NCBI RefSeq assembly: GCF_004217045.1
Contig: NZ_SGXM01000001.1
Span: 248,001 to 312,000 of the forward strand
Source of the DNA: Cupriavidus agavae
GTDB lineage: Bacteria; Pseudomonadota; Gammaproteobacteria; Burkholderiales; Burkholderiaceae
Length of the DNA: 64,000 nucleotides
Direction: 5' to 3'
Made by a program: the position numbers and the translations under genes. Below the pieces are notes generated by a model. It worked only from the letters and a program-made list of their open reading frames with translations. It did no database searches and was not told the DNA's origin. Below are positions 10,271 to 21,018 of the stretch, in pieces. The stretch's first letter is position 1. The number at the start of each line of letters is the position of its first letter.

Positions 10271-10285
10271 GTACTGCGCAGGAGA

Positions 10286-13646
<3,361 letters not shown>

Positions 13647-13956
13647 GGAACCTCCTTTGAAGCGTCACGCGATGAGAGGCGCATGTCCCGGCAGCTTGGC
13701 GCCGGGACACGCCGGACAGCGACTGCGGCGCCATGGCAGGGCGCCTGCCACGGCGGCGGCCGTCAGCGCCGGTCGCAGTGGCGAAAGGCAGGGGAGTTGG
13801 ACTTGGGAGGCATTCGGCCGCACGCCGGCGGAACCGGTGCACGGGGCGGTGTTGGTGCCATGACGCGGCGCGGGCCTCCCTGGCGCATGGCAAGCCCGCG
13901 CGGCCAGGCCGCGGGGCGTGAGGCATTATCAGCGTCGGGCCGGGCGGCGCGTACTG

Positions 13957-13997
13957 AAAGGTTTTGGCACCGTATTAAACGGGATCGTAAAACCTTT
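13957..13997. promoter_or_regulatory. Nested palindrome, candidate operator for aspT–aspD
   Basis: Outer arms AAAGGTTTT and AAAACCTTT pair perfectly (9 bp); inner arms CCGT and ACGG flank attaa. The surrounding 45 bases are AT-rich in a GC-rich context. No regulator gene lies adjacent, so the binding protein is unknown. Confidence 0.4.
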
Positions 13998-14041
13998 AGA
14001 TTCTTGGGATGTGCGATATGCGATATCGGCGCACCAAAGCA

Positions 14042-14066
14042 GACGCCCCGCGCGGGGCGGGGCGTC
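14042..14066 (-). terminator. Hairpin after the M48 lipoprotein gene
   Basis: Perfect 10-bp stem GACGCCCCGC/GCGGGGCGTC with a 5-base loop, 30 bases beyond the stop of the minus-strand M48 gene. Only a short TTTGG run follows on the minus strand, so its efficiency as a Rho-independent terminator is uncertain. Confidence 0.55.
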
Positions 14067-14095
14067 CGAGGATCAGGCGGGCAGGGTGCCGGCGC

Positions 14096-14845
14096 TTACT
14101 TGCCGCTGTTGAGACGGTCCTGGATGTGCTTGGCGCGCGCCTCCGAGCCCGGGTGCGAACTCAGCATGCTCGACTTGCCGCCGTCGAGCTTGGCCAGTTT
14201 CTGGAACGCGGTGACCAGCGCCTGGCGATTCGCGCCGTTCCTGGTCAGCAGGTCGAACGAATAATCGTCGGCCGCCGATTCCTGGCGCTGCGAGAACTGT
14301 GCGTTGACGAAGGTCTCGCCCAGCTCGCCGATCTGCGATGACGACAGCGCCGTCAGCGTGGCATTGCCCGTGGCACCCAGCAGGCCGCGCGCGGCCGCCG
14401 TGGTGTACGCCACCTGCATGGCAGCCTTGGTGTGCCCCAGCGCCACGTGGCCGATCTCGTGGCCCAGCACGCCGCGCACCTCGTCGTCGGTCATCAGGTC
14501 CATCAGCCCGCTGTAGACGCGCACGCACCCGTTGGCCATGGCCCAGGCGTTGATGTCCTTGGTCATGTAGACCTTGGCGTCGAGCGGCAGGCCGGTGTTC
14601 TTGAGGCCGCCCATGATGTTGACGAGCCGTTTGGCATAGGTGCTGTCGGCCGGGGCGACCGTGTTCTTCTTGTCCATCTCCGCGCAGGACTGGTCGGAGA
14701 GCTGCTTGACGCTGGCATCGCTGAGCGTGGCGGCCGTGAACAGGCTGCCGCCGGCCTGGCTCAGGCTGTCCATGTTCGCGCCGGCGCAGCCGGCAAGCAG
14801 GGCGGCGCAGCCGAAGGCCGCGGCGGTGGCGGAAAAACGCTTCAT
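14096..14845 (-). CDS. M48 family metallopeptidase lipoprotein
   Basis: 249-residue zinc protease with a lipoprotein signal: lipobox LLAGCAG puts the acylated cysteine at about residue 20. The zinc motif HEIGHVALGHTK lies near residue 130, with a downstream ESAADDYS segment carrying the third-ligand glutamate. It resembles LoiP/YcaL/BepA-like periplasmic proteases with envelope quality-control roles; the substrate is unknown. It is a single gene with its own hairpin after it. Confidence 0.9.
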   Translation of the reverse strand: MKRFSATAAAFGCAALLAGCAGANMDSLSQAGGSLFTAATLSDASVKQLSDQSCAEMDKKNTVAPADSTYAKRLVNIMGGLKNTGLPLDAKVYMTKDINAWAMANGCVRVYSGLMDLMTDDEVRGVLGHEIGHVALGHTKAAMQVAYTTAAARGLLGATGNATLTALSSSQIGELGETFVNAQFSQRQESAADDYSFDLLTRNGANRQALVTAFQKLAKLDGGKSSMLSSHPGSEARAKHIQDRLNSGK

Positions 14846-15051
14846 AGTCGGGTTCCCTGGGTCGATGTCGAGTGATTGGCAGGCCGGACGGGCGCCGCGC
14901 GGCGGGCCGTCCGGTTGCAGCCTGCAAGCTTATGCAACCGGCCGGGCACACGCCAGCGGATTGTGTCTGACATGCCGGCTGTTTGACTTGACCCCGCTAT
15001 TTTGCGAATCGTCTCATTGAGTGGGCGCCCGGAATACGGCGCAATGGTGGG

Positions 15052-15366
15052 ATGCGACACGATCCCTTGCCCTTCGACCTGGCCATGGTCGACGACAGCC
15101 ACACCCTCGACGCGCGCGCCATGCTGGCGGGGCGCCTTTGCGCCCTGCTCGACGAGCGCCATGCCGCCGCGCTGCCGGCGGCCGTGCCACGCGCGCTGCC
15201 CTACGCGATGTCGCTGGTGCGCCGCTACCGGCTGCGCCGGCTGCCCATCGACATCCTGATCCGTGCGCTGGCCGCGCTGGACCAGCGCGTCGACATCGTC
15301 GTCCGGCCCCGCGAGCCGGGCGGCACTTGCCTGGTGACGGCCGCCGCCGACCCGCCCGTGCCTTAG
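15052..15366 (+). CDS. Small HTH-like protein (possible XRE/HTH_37 family)
   Basis: 104 residues. The C-terminal part LPIDILIRALAALDQRVDIVVRPR closely follows the pattern found at the end of XRE-type antitoxin/regulator domains (…S.DRLI.LL..LGQDVEIVVRPR). The segment before it (PRALPYAMSLVRRYRLRRL) could be a degenerate recognition helix. No toxin gene is adjacent: the upstream neighbour is the M48 protease and the downstream one a sugar deacetylase. It may be a stand-alone regulator or a relic. No strong ribosome binding site was seen. Confidence 0.5.
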   Translation: MRHDPLPFDLAMVDDSHTLDARAMLAGRLCALLDERHAAALPAAVPRALPYAMSLVRRYRLRRLPIDILIRALAALDQRVDIVVRPREPGGTCLVTAAADPPVP

Positions 15367-15698
15367 CGTGGGATGGACCACATACCGGGTGCGCCGGCTG
15401 TGCCATGGTCTGTGAAAAGCGTTCCCGTACGGGACGCTGCAACGAGCGGAACCGCACATAGGCGGCAACCCTTACGGGGCATGATGCAGTCATGGCAGCG
15501 GCTGAATGTCTGCCACATAAAACAAAGAACAAAAGCATTGTCGACACTGGAACGGGGCTTAGTGCGGGCGCAGGACAGCGGTCTGGCTTGGATGTGCTTC
15601 ACGCTCCATTTCTTCGAGTTGATCACCGTGCAGGCTGCGGCAGGTTTGCCGTGGCCGGAACGATTCGAACCAGCAAGTGGACGACCGGAGTCTCTGAC
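15367..15698. other. Intergenic region with a 12-bp palindrome
   Basis: 332 bases between the HTH-like gene and the deacetylase, with no convincing coding sequence. TCCCGTACGGGA (15423–15434) is a perfect palindrome flanked by AGCG and CGCT arms, a plausible dimeric regulator site. The region 15500–15560 is A-rich. CGGAG near 15686 is the likely ribosome binding site for the next gene. Confidence 0.4.
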
Positions 15699-16469
15699 AT
15701 GCGAAGCCTGATCATCAATGCCGACGATTTCGGTTTCGATACCGAAACCTGCAACACCACCGTGGACTGCTTTGAAGCGGGCCTGTTGACCAGCGCCACG
15801 ATCATGGTCGGCTGCGAAGCCTCGCAGCAGGCCTACGAGTACGCGCGCGCCAACGCCAGGCGTTTCTCGTTCGGACTCCATTTCAATATCGTCGACGGCT
15901 TTGCGCCCGCCGCCGAGGAATGCCCGAAATCGCTGTGCGACGAAACCGGCAGCTTCCGCGAAAGCGACGACCAGCGCATGGCCGCCATGCTCGGCAAGCT
16001 GACCGTGGCCGACATCCGCCGCGAATTCCGCGTGCAACTGGAGGAACTGCGCGACAACCACGTGCAGGTGACCCATATCGACAGCCACGGCCACCTGCAC
16101 AAGTTCCCGACCATCATCTATTCGCTGCGCTCGGAAATGCGCCGCGCCGGCGTGAGCTGGGTGCGCCGGCCGCAGAACGTGTTCCTGCGCCCCAACGGCA
16201 AACGCCGTGTGATCAACAACGTGTTCTCGATCCCGTTCTGGGGCCTGATGCGCACCGACTACTACTGCGCCGTGGACAGCGGCGACGAGATGTGGGCCAA
16301 GCGCCTGCCCGAGATGGTGCCCGAGGGCCTGACCGAGGTCTCGGTCCACCCGGGCCGCAAGGAGTCATGGCGCTTCAACGAGGCCCGCCCGCTGCTGGCG
16401 CCCGAGGAGTTCCGCAAGGCACTGACGGCGGCCGGGATCGAGCTGACCCGGTATGGGGCGGAGGGGTGA
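15699..16469 (+). CDS. ChbG/HpnK family deacetylase
   Basis: 256-residue YdjC-fold enzyme. INADDFGFD at residues 5–13 supplies the metal-binding aspartates and HIDSHGHLHKFP near residue 127 the metal-binding histidines; SVHPG occurs near 223. The family removes acetyl groups from N-acetylated sugars (chitin oligosaccharides in ChbG, a hopanoid glycoside in HpnK). There are no chitin or hopanoid genes nearby, so the substrate is open. The start at 15699 is chosen because the family motif begins at residue 5; longer upstream frames are not family-like. Confidence 0.85.
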   Translation: MRSLIINADDFGFDTETCNTTVDCFEAGLLTSATIMVGCEASQQAYEYARANARRFSFGLHFNIVDGFAPAAEECPKSLCDETGSFRESDDQRMAAMLGKLTVADIRREFRVQLEELRDNHVQVTHIDSHGHLHKFPTIIYSLRSEMRRAGVSWVRRPQNVFLRPNGKRRVINNVFSIPFWGLMRTDYYCAVDSGDEMWAKRLPEMVPEGLTEVSVHPGRKESWRFNEARPLLAPEEFRKALTAAGIELTRYGAEG

Positions 16470-16536
16470 AGAACCTGGCTTGAGCTGGCCTGAGGCGGAG
16501 TGAAGCGGGGGGAAGGGAAGAAGGGAAGAGGAATTC

Positions 16537-16621
16537 TGGTGCCCGGGGTCGGACTCGAACCGACACGCCTTGCGGCGGGGGATTTTGAGTCCCCTGCGTC
16601 TACCTGTTTCACCACCCGGGC
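16537..16621 (-). tRNA. tRNA-Leu (anticodon CAA)
   Basis: Read on the minus strand this folds as an 85-nt class II tRNA: acceptor GCCCGGG/CCCGGGC, anticodon stem GGGGA/TCCCC around loop CTCAAAA (anticodon CAA, 16585–16587), a variable arm CGCCGCAAGGCG, T-loop GTTCGAGTC, and an encoded CCA end. The long variable arm and CAA anticodon identify leucine (UUG codons). Confidence 0.97.
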
Positions 16622-16671
16622 CTGGGTTCGGCAACGGACCAGAATGGCCGTCGCGCGACGATGAAACGCGG

Positions 16672-16700
16672 ATTATGCCGGATTTCGGGGGCTGTAACAA
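16672..16700 (-). promoter_or_regulatory. Candidate promoter of tRNA-Leu
   Basis: On minus, TTGTTA (16695–16700), 17 bases, then CATAAT (16672–16677). Transcription would begin near 16665, about 45 bases before the mature tRNA. It is a good sigma-70 match in the right position. Confidence 0.6.
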
Positions 16701-16818
16701 CCGGCGGGGCGCTGGGGCGGTGCGGGTGCCCGGCAGGGTGTCCGTGGCAGTTGCGGTAGGATAGCGCGCAACCGCGCCACGCGGTGCCGCCGCGCTTTTC
16801 CCACCGGAGCCGAGAGCC

Positions 16819-17745
16819 ATGTCCGCCGAGCCGACCCTCGACCTGTCTGCCGCCGCCAGCCTTGCGTCGCTGGCCGCCCTGCCATCGCAGGAGCCTGCGT
16901 TTTACGCCCAGGCCTACGACAATCGCGCCAACGTGCCGGACAACGCCGTGCACATGGCGCGCTGGGCCGCGGATTCGGCGCTGGTGCGCGCCGGGGCGGT
17001 CACCTATTTCGAGAACCTGGCGTATGGGGAAGCCGCCAGCGAGACGCTCGACTATTTCCCGGCCAGTTCCATTGACGATGACACCCCGCCGCCGCTGCTG
17101 GTATTCGTGCACGGCGGCTACTTCCGGGCGCTCGACAAGCGCGACCACAGCTTCGTGGCCAGCGTGCCGACGCGGCGCGGGGTCTCGGTGGCCGTCATCA
17201 ACTACGCGCTGTGTCCCGCCGTCAGCGTGGAGACGATCGTGCGTCAGGTGTTGCAGTCGGTGGCCTGGCTCTACCGGGAGTCCGAGCGGCTGGGGCACGA
17301 CCGCCGGCGCATCTTCGTAGCCGGCCACTCGGTAGGCGGCCATCTGGTGGCGATGCTGCTGGCGGCGCAATGGCCGAAACTCGATCCCGATCTGCCGGCG
17401 GACGTCATCAAGGGCGGCCTGTCGATCAGCGGGCTGTATGACCTCGAACCGCTGCGCCGTACCGGCTTCCTGCAGTCCGACCTGCAACTGACCGAGGCCG
17501 ATGTGGCGCGCCTGTCGCCGGCCTACATGCCACCGGCCACGCGCGCGCCGCTGATCACGGCCGTGGGTGAACTGGAATCGTCCGAATACCACCGCCACAA
17601 CGCGCTGATCCGCGCCGCCTGGCCCGACAACGTGCGCGAGGACATCGCGCTGCCGGGCCGGCACCATTTCAATGTCATGGATGATCTGATGCGGGACGAC
17701 AGCGCGCTGTCACGCGCGCTGTTGGGGATGATTGCGGGGGTGTGA
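16819..17745 (+). CDS. Alpha/beta hydrolase (arylformamidase/esterase-like)
   Basis: 308-residue alpha/beta hydrolase. The oxyanion-hole motif is VFVHGGYFRALDK near residue 96, the nucleophile elbow GHSVGG near 173, and the catalytic histidine is probably in PGRHHFNVMDDL near the C-terminus. The pattern resembles the HSL/kynurenine formamidase-like branch, but no kynurenine genes are nearby, so only an esterase or amidase role is claimed. A hairpin of the dispersed family follows the stop. Confidence 0.8.
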   Translation: MSAEPTLDLSAAASLASLAALPSQEPAFYAQAYDNRANVPDNAVHMARWAADSALVRAGAVTYFENLAYGEAASETLDYFPASSIDDDTPPPLLVFVHGGYFRALDKRDHSFVASVPTRRGVSVAVINYALCPAVSVETIVRQVLQSVAWLYRESERLGHDRRRIFVAGHSVGGHLVAMLLAAQWPKLDPDLPADVIKGGLSISGLYDLEPLRRTGFLQSDLQLTEADVARLSPAYMPPATRAPLITAVGELESSEYHRHNALIRAAWPDNVREDIALPGRHHFNVMDDLMRDDSALSRALLGMIAGV

Positions 17746-17764
17746 ATCCTCGACTCCCCCGGAT

Positions 17765-17804
17765 GGTTTGTTCCCCTCTCCCGCTCGCGGGAGAGAGGAG
17801 AAAG
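17765..17804. repeat. Dispersed C/T-rich hairpin, copy 1
   Basis: GTTCCCCTCTCCCGC pairs with GCGGGAGAGAGGAG across a 2-base loop, with one offset. It lies between the convergent hydrolase and dehydrogenase genes and shares its core CCCCTCTCCCGC with five other sites in this window. It probably acts as a terminator for both. Confidence 0.7.
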
Positions 17805-17828
17805 ACACAGCGGGAAGGGCGCGGATAA

Positions 17829-18698
17829 CTACCCTTTCAACTCCAGCACCTTCAACAACGACGACGTATCGTCTCGTCCCCAGTCCTGCCGCATCAACTC
17901 GACCAGTTGCGCCGAAGTCGCGCGCATCGCCGGCAGGTCGATACCCAGCTCTCCGGCCAGATCCGCTGCCAGCCCGAAGTCCTTGGCATGCAGCCGTGAC
18001 TCGATGCCGGCCGCGAAGTCGCGGGCGACCATTTTCGGGCCCATCATGTCGAGCATGCGGCTGCCGGCCAGGCCGGTGGACATGGCCTGGAAGACCTTGC
18101 CGGTGTCCACGCCCTGCGCGCCGGCAAAGCGCATCGCCTCGGCAATACCTTCGATGTTCACCACCTGCGCAATCTGGTTGCAGAGCTTGGCCACCTGACC
18201 GGCGCCGTTCTCGCCGATGTGCGTGATGGTCTTGCCGAGACACTCCAGCAGCGGCCGCACTTTTTCAAGATTTTCCGATTTACCGCCGACCATGATGGTC
18301 AGCGTGGCGGCCTGCGCGCCCACGGTGCCGCCCGAGACCGGGCAGTCGAGCGCCTCGATGCCCTTTGCCGCCAGCGCCTGGGCGATCTCGCGCGTGACGA
18401 TTGGCGAGATCGTGCTGTGGTCGATGCAGATGGTGCCCGGCGCGGCGCCTTCCACCACGCCGTCCCGGCCCAGCAGCACCTCGCGCACATCGTCGGACGA
18501 GGTCACGTTGGTGAACACCACGGCGGCGCCGCGTGCGGCCTCGGCGGGTGTGAAGAACGGTTCGGCGCCGAGTTGGCGCGCGGCGTCGGCTGCCTCGGGG
18601 CGGCGTACGTAGGCGCGCACCGTGTGGCCGGCGCGGATCAGGTGGCCGACCATCGGGGCGCCCATCGCGCCCAGGCCGATAAATGCAACGGTGGTCAT
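17829..18698 (-). CDS. NAD(P)-dependent beta-hydroxyacid dehydrogenase
   Basis: 289-residue member of the 3-hydroxyisobutyrate / tartronate semialdehyde reductase family. The Rossmann motif FIGLGAMGAPM starts at residue 5; the substrate-binding motif DCPVSGGTVGAQ lies near 118 and the catalytic lysine in GQVAKLCNQ near 169. The exact substrate (3-hydroxyisobutyrate, glycerate/tartronate semialdehyde or another) cannot be fixed from context. The start at 18698 places the Rossmann fold at the N-terminus. It lies 29 bases after the methyltransferase on the same strand. Confidence 0.88.
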   Translation of the reverse strand: MTTVAFIGLGAMGAPMVGHLIRAGHTVRAYVRRPEAADAARQLGAEPFFTPAEAARGAAVVFTNVTSSDDVREVLLGRDGVVEGAAPGTICIDHSTISPIVTREIAQALAAKGIEALDCPVSGGTVGAQAATLTIMVGGKSENLEKVRPLLECLGKTITHIGENGAGQVAKLCNQIAQVVNIEGIAEAMRFAGAQGVDTGKVFQAMSTGLAGSRMLDMMGPKMVARDFAAGIESRLHAKDFGLAADLAGELGIDLPAMRATSAQLVELMRQDWGRDDTSSLLKVLELKG

Positions 18699-18727
18699 CG
18701 GAATTCTCTCAATGGATCGGAAAAACG

Positions 18728-19879
18728 CTACTTCGCGGCGAGTCGCCACAGCGACGTGACTTCGGCCTTGCGCGCGGCGTGCAGCGGATCGTCGGCGTCG
18801 GCCGCCTTGGGATGGCGCGGGCGGATGTCCAGGCGGCCCAGCACCTTCAGGCCCGCCGCCTCGATCCAGCCCAGCAGTTCGTCGCGCGAACGCAGGCCCA
18901 GGTGCTCGGCAAAGTCCGACAGGATCAGCCAGCCTTCGCCGCCCGGCTCCAGATGCGCCGCCAGCCCGCTCAGGAAGCCGCGCAGCATGCGGCTGTCGGG
19001 GTCGAACACCGCGTGCTCGATCGGCGAACTGGGCCGGCCCGGCACCCAGGGCGGGTTGCAGACGATCAGCGGCGCGCGGCCTTTGGGGAACAGGTTGGCG
19101 TCCACGATCTCCACGTCGCCGTCCAGGCCCAGCCGCTCGATGTTCTCACGCGCGCAGCCCAGTGCGCGCACGTCCTGGTCGGTGCCCACCACGCGGCGCA
19201 CGCCGCGCTGGGCCAGCAGGGCGGCCAGCACGCCGGTGCCGGTGCCGATGTCGAAGGCCAGCGTGTCGGACGGCAGCGGCGCCTTGGCGACCAGTTCCAG
19301 ATACTCGCCGCGCACCGGCGAGAACACGCCGTACCACGCGTGGATGCGCTCGCCGAGCATCGGGATCTCGACGCCCTTCTTGCGCCACTCGTAGGCGCCG
19401 ATCAGGCCGAGCAGCTCGCGCATCGACGCCACATAGGGCGCGTCGGCCGTGCCGTAGACCTGTTCGCAGGCCTCGCTCACGTCCGGTGCGCGCCGCAGCG
19501 GCACCACGTGGCCAGCCTCGAACGGCAGCAGCAGCATGCCGAGCGTGCGCGCGCGCTGCGACTGGGCCAGCCGGTGCTTGTGGAACGCCTCGGTCAGGCT
19601 GGCCGGGGCCTTGTCCGCGCCGCGCGCCTTGCGTTGTGGCTTCTTGTCCACGCGTCGCGCCATGGCCTGCAGCAGTTGCCGGGCATTCTGGAAATCGCCG
19701 CGCCAGAGCAGGGCGGTGCCTTCGCTGGCAAGCCGGTAGGCGGTGTCGGCCGGCGTCTGGTCATCGGCAATCACCACGCGCCGGGGCGGCGGCACGCCGG
19801 CCTCGGAGCGCCAGACGGCGCTGTGGTCGGCGCCGTCTTCGGTCCAGTGGATCGTCGGGAGGGGTTGGGCAGGTGACAT
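18728..19879 (-). CDS. SAM-dependent methyltransferase (class I)
   Basis: 383 residues: an N-terminal ~190-residue region of unclear function, then a Rossmann methyltransferase domain with motif I DIGTGTGVLAALLAQ near residue 218 and NPPWVPG near 276. The NPPW motif is typical of N-methyltransferases acting on amide or adenine nitrogens, including rRNA and release-factor enzymes. It most resembles 'methyltransferase small domain' proteins; the substrate is unknown. The start codon lies 2 bases after a TA run, with no Shine-Dalgarno sequence. It is probably co-transcribed with cysB. Confidence 0.8.
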   Translation of the reverse strand: MSPAQPLPTIHWTEDGADHSAVWRSEAGVPPPRRVVIADDQTPADTAYRLASEGTALLWRGDFQNARQLLQAMARRVDKKPQRKARGADKAPASLTEAFHKHRLAQSQRARTLGMLLLPFEAGHVVPLRRAPDVSEACEQVYGTADAPYVASMRELLGLIGAYEWRKKGVEIPMLGERIHAWYGVFSPVRGEYLELVAKAPLPSDTLAFDIGTGTGVLAALLAQRGVRRVVGTDQDVRALGCARENIERLGLDGDVEIVDANLFPKGRAPLIVCNPPWVPGRPSSPIEHAVFDPDSRMLRGFLSGLAAHLEPGGEGWLILSDFAEHLGLRSRDELLGWIEAAGLKVLGRLDIRPRHPKAADADDPLHAARKAEVTSLWRLAAK

Positions 19880-19880
19880 C

Positions 19881-19893
19881 TATATATATATAT
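19881..19893. repeat. (TA)n dinucleotide run at the methyltransferase start
   Basis: An uninterrupted 13-base TATATATATATAT tract lies between cysB and the methyltransferase, immediately before the latter's ATG on the minus strand. It occupies the ribosome-binding position. Confidence 0.85.
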
Positions 19894-19905
19894 GTGTGGT
19901 GTGGC

Positions 19906-20847
19906 TTACAACTCGTACGCTTCGTGGTCGCCGGACATGGCTTGTTCGACGAGCTTGCGGTTCAGCGTGGGCGAGAACAGTTCGATGAAGGTGTAGACGA
20001 AGCTGCGCAGGTAGGCGCCCTGCTTGACCGCCAGATGGGTGACATTGGTGCCGAACAGGTGGCCCACCGGGATCGCGCGCAGGTTGCGGTCACGTTCGGG
20101 GTCGAAGGCCAGCCCCGCGACGATGCCGATGCCGAGCCCGATCTCGACATAGGTCTTGATCACGTCGGCGTCGATCGCTTCGAGGATGATGTCCGGCTCA
20201 AGCTGGCGCAGTTCGAATGCCTTGTCGATCTTGGGCCGCCCGGCAAAGTTCACGTCATAGGTGATCAGCGGGTAAGCAGCCAGATCGTCCAGCGTCAGGT
20301 GTTTCTTCTCCAGCAGCGGATGGTCGGCTGGCGTAATCGCCACATGTTGCCATTGGTAGCCGGGCAGGGACACCAGCGCCTTGTCGCGCGAAATACCCTC
20401 GGTGGCAATGCCGATGTCGGCCTGGTCGTGCAGGATCATGTCGGCGATCTGCGTCGGCGTGCCCTGCTGGATCGACAGCCGCACCTTCGGATAGCGCTTG
20501 GTGAACTCGGCGATCACCCTGGGCAGGGCGTAGCGGGCCTGCGTGTGGGTCGTGGCGATCGTGAAGTTGCCCTGATCCTGCGCGGCGTAGTCCTTGCCGA
20601 CGCGCTTCAGGCTCTCAACCTCCTGCAGGATCTTCTCGACCGATACCAGAATGCGCCGGCCGGGCTCCGTCAGGCTGCGAATGCGCTTGCCGTGGCGAGT
20701 GAAGATATCGACACCCAGCTCTTCTTCCAGCTCGATGATCGCCTTGGACACGCCGGGTTGTGATGTATAGAGCGCTTTAGCGGCTTCGGTCAGGTTGTAG
20801 TTCTGCCGGACGGCCTCGCGCACGAAGCGAAACTGGTGGAGATTCAT
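19906..20847 (-). CDS. cysB: LysR-family sulfur assimilation regulator CysB
   Basis: 313-residue LysR-type regulator. The N-terminal winged HTH (MNLHQFRFVREAVRQ, then LTEAAKALYTSQPGVSKAI) and the effector domain match CysB/Cbl. In the family it activates cys genes in response to O-acetylserine or N-acetylserine. It is divergent from the tauE–cys gene run, with a 171-base AT-rich region between them that should hold its binding sites. Normal length. Confidence 0.95.
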   Translation of the reverse strand: MNLHQFRFVREAVRQNYNLTEAAKALYTSQPGVSKAIIELEEELGVDIFTRHGKRIRSLTEPGRRILVSVEKILQEVESLKRVGKDYAAQDQGNFTIATTHTQARYALPRVIAEFTKRYPKVRLSIQQGTPTQIADMILHDQADIGIATEGISRDKALVSLPGYQWQHVAITPADHPLLEKKHLTLDDLAAYPLITYDVNFAGRPKIDKAFELRQLEPDIILEAIDADVIKTYVEIGLGIGIVAGLAFDPERDRNLRAIPVGHLFGTNVTHLAVKQGAYLRSFVYTFIELFSPTLNRKLVEQAMSGDHEAYEL

Positions 20848-20885
20848 ATAACTTCGCTCGTATAAACAAACAACTTCTTATTAGT

Positions 20886-20913
20886 TTGAGATATGAGGCG
20901 AGTTTATTACGAT
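20886..20913 (+). promoter_or_regulatory. Candidate promoter/CysB region for the tauE–cys operon
   Basis: TTGAGA (20886–20891), 16 bases, then TACGAT (20908–20913), in the AT-rich divergent region. Just upstream CAAAC and GTTTG form an inverted repeat (20867–20888) that could be a CysB site. Both are pattern-based guesses. Confidence 0.35.
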
Positions 20914-21018
20914 TCTCGAACTTTGTTAAACGCCCGCCTGCCCGAATTGCGTCCGCCGTCTGCCTGATCCAGGTGCAGCGGGCGCCGCCGGCGGGCCCAA
21001 GTCGAGAATAACGCCCCG

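Larger units (their letters stand above)
9791..10285. other. AT-richer intergenic region upstream of the fimbrial operon
   Basis: About 495 bases with no convincing gene, clearly richer in A/T than its surroundings. It holds a 9-mer tandem duplication (AATTTGAGA twice, 9959–9976), a direct repeat TGCGGCGTGT (10022 and 10101), a near-perfect inverted repeat CATGCCGCA/TGCGGCGTG (10079–10109) and three TTATC/GATAA motifs between 10139 and 10168. These look like regulator or H-NS-type sites for the fimbrial genes, but no specific regulator can be named. Confidence 0.5.
13647..14095. other. Intergenic region upstream of aspT with nested inverted repeats
   Basis: About 450 bases between the M48 lipoprotein and aspT, both on minus. 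No plausible gene is seen. A 9-bp perfect inverted repeat AAAGGTTTT/AAAACCTTT (13957–13965 and 13989–13997) encloses a second one, CCGT-attaa-ACGG, and further out lies GTGCGATAT next to the palindrome CGATATCG (14011–14028). A terminator-like hairpin sits at 14042. The symmetry suggests an operator for aspT–aspD, about 310 bases upstream of its start. Confidence 0.5.

Noticed and set aside
13960..13985. TGGCAC (13965) as part of a sigma-54 −24/−12 promoter
   Set aside because: The −12 element (TTGC) is missing at the required spacing and no plus-strand gene follows.
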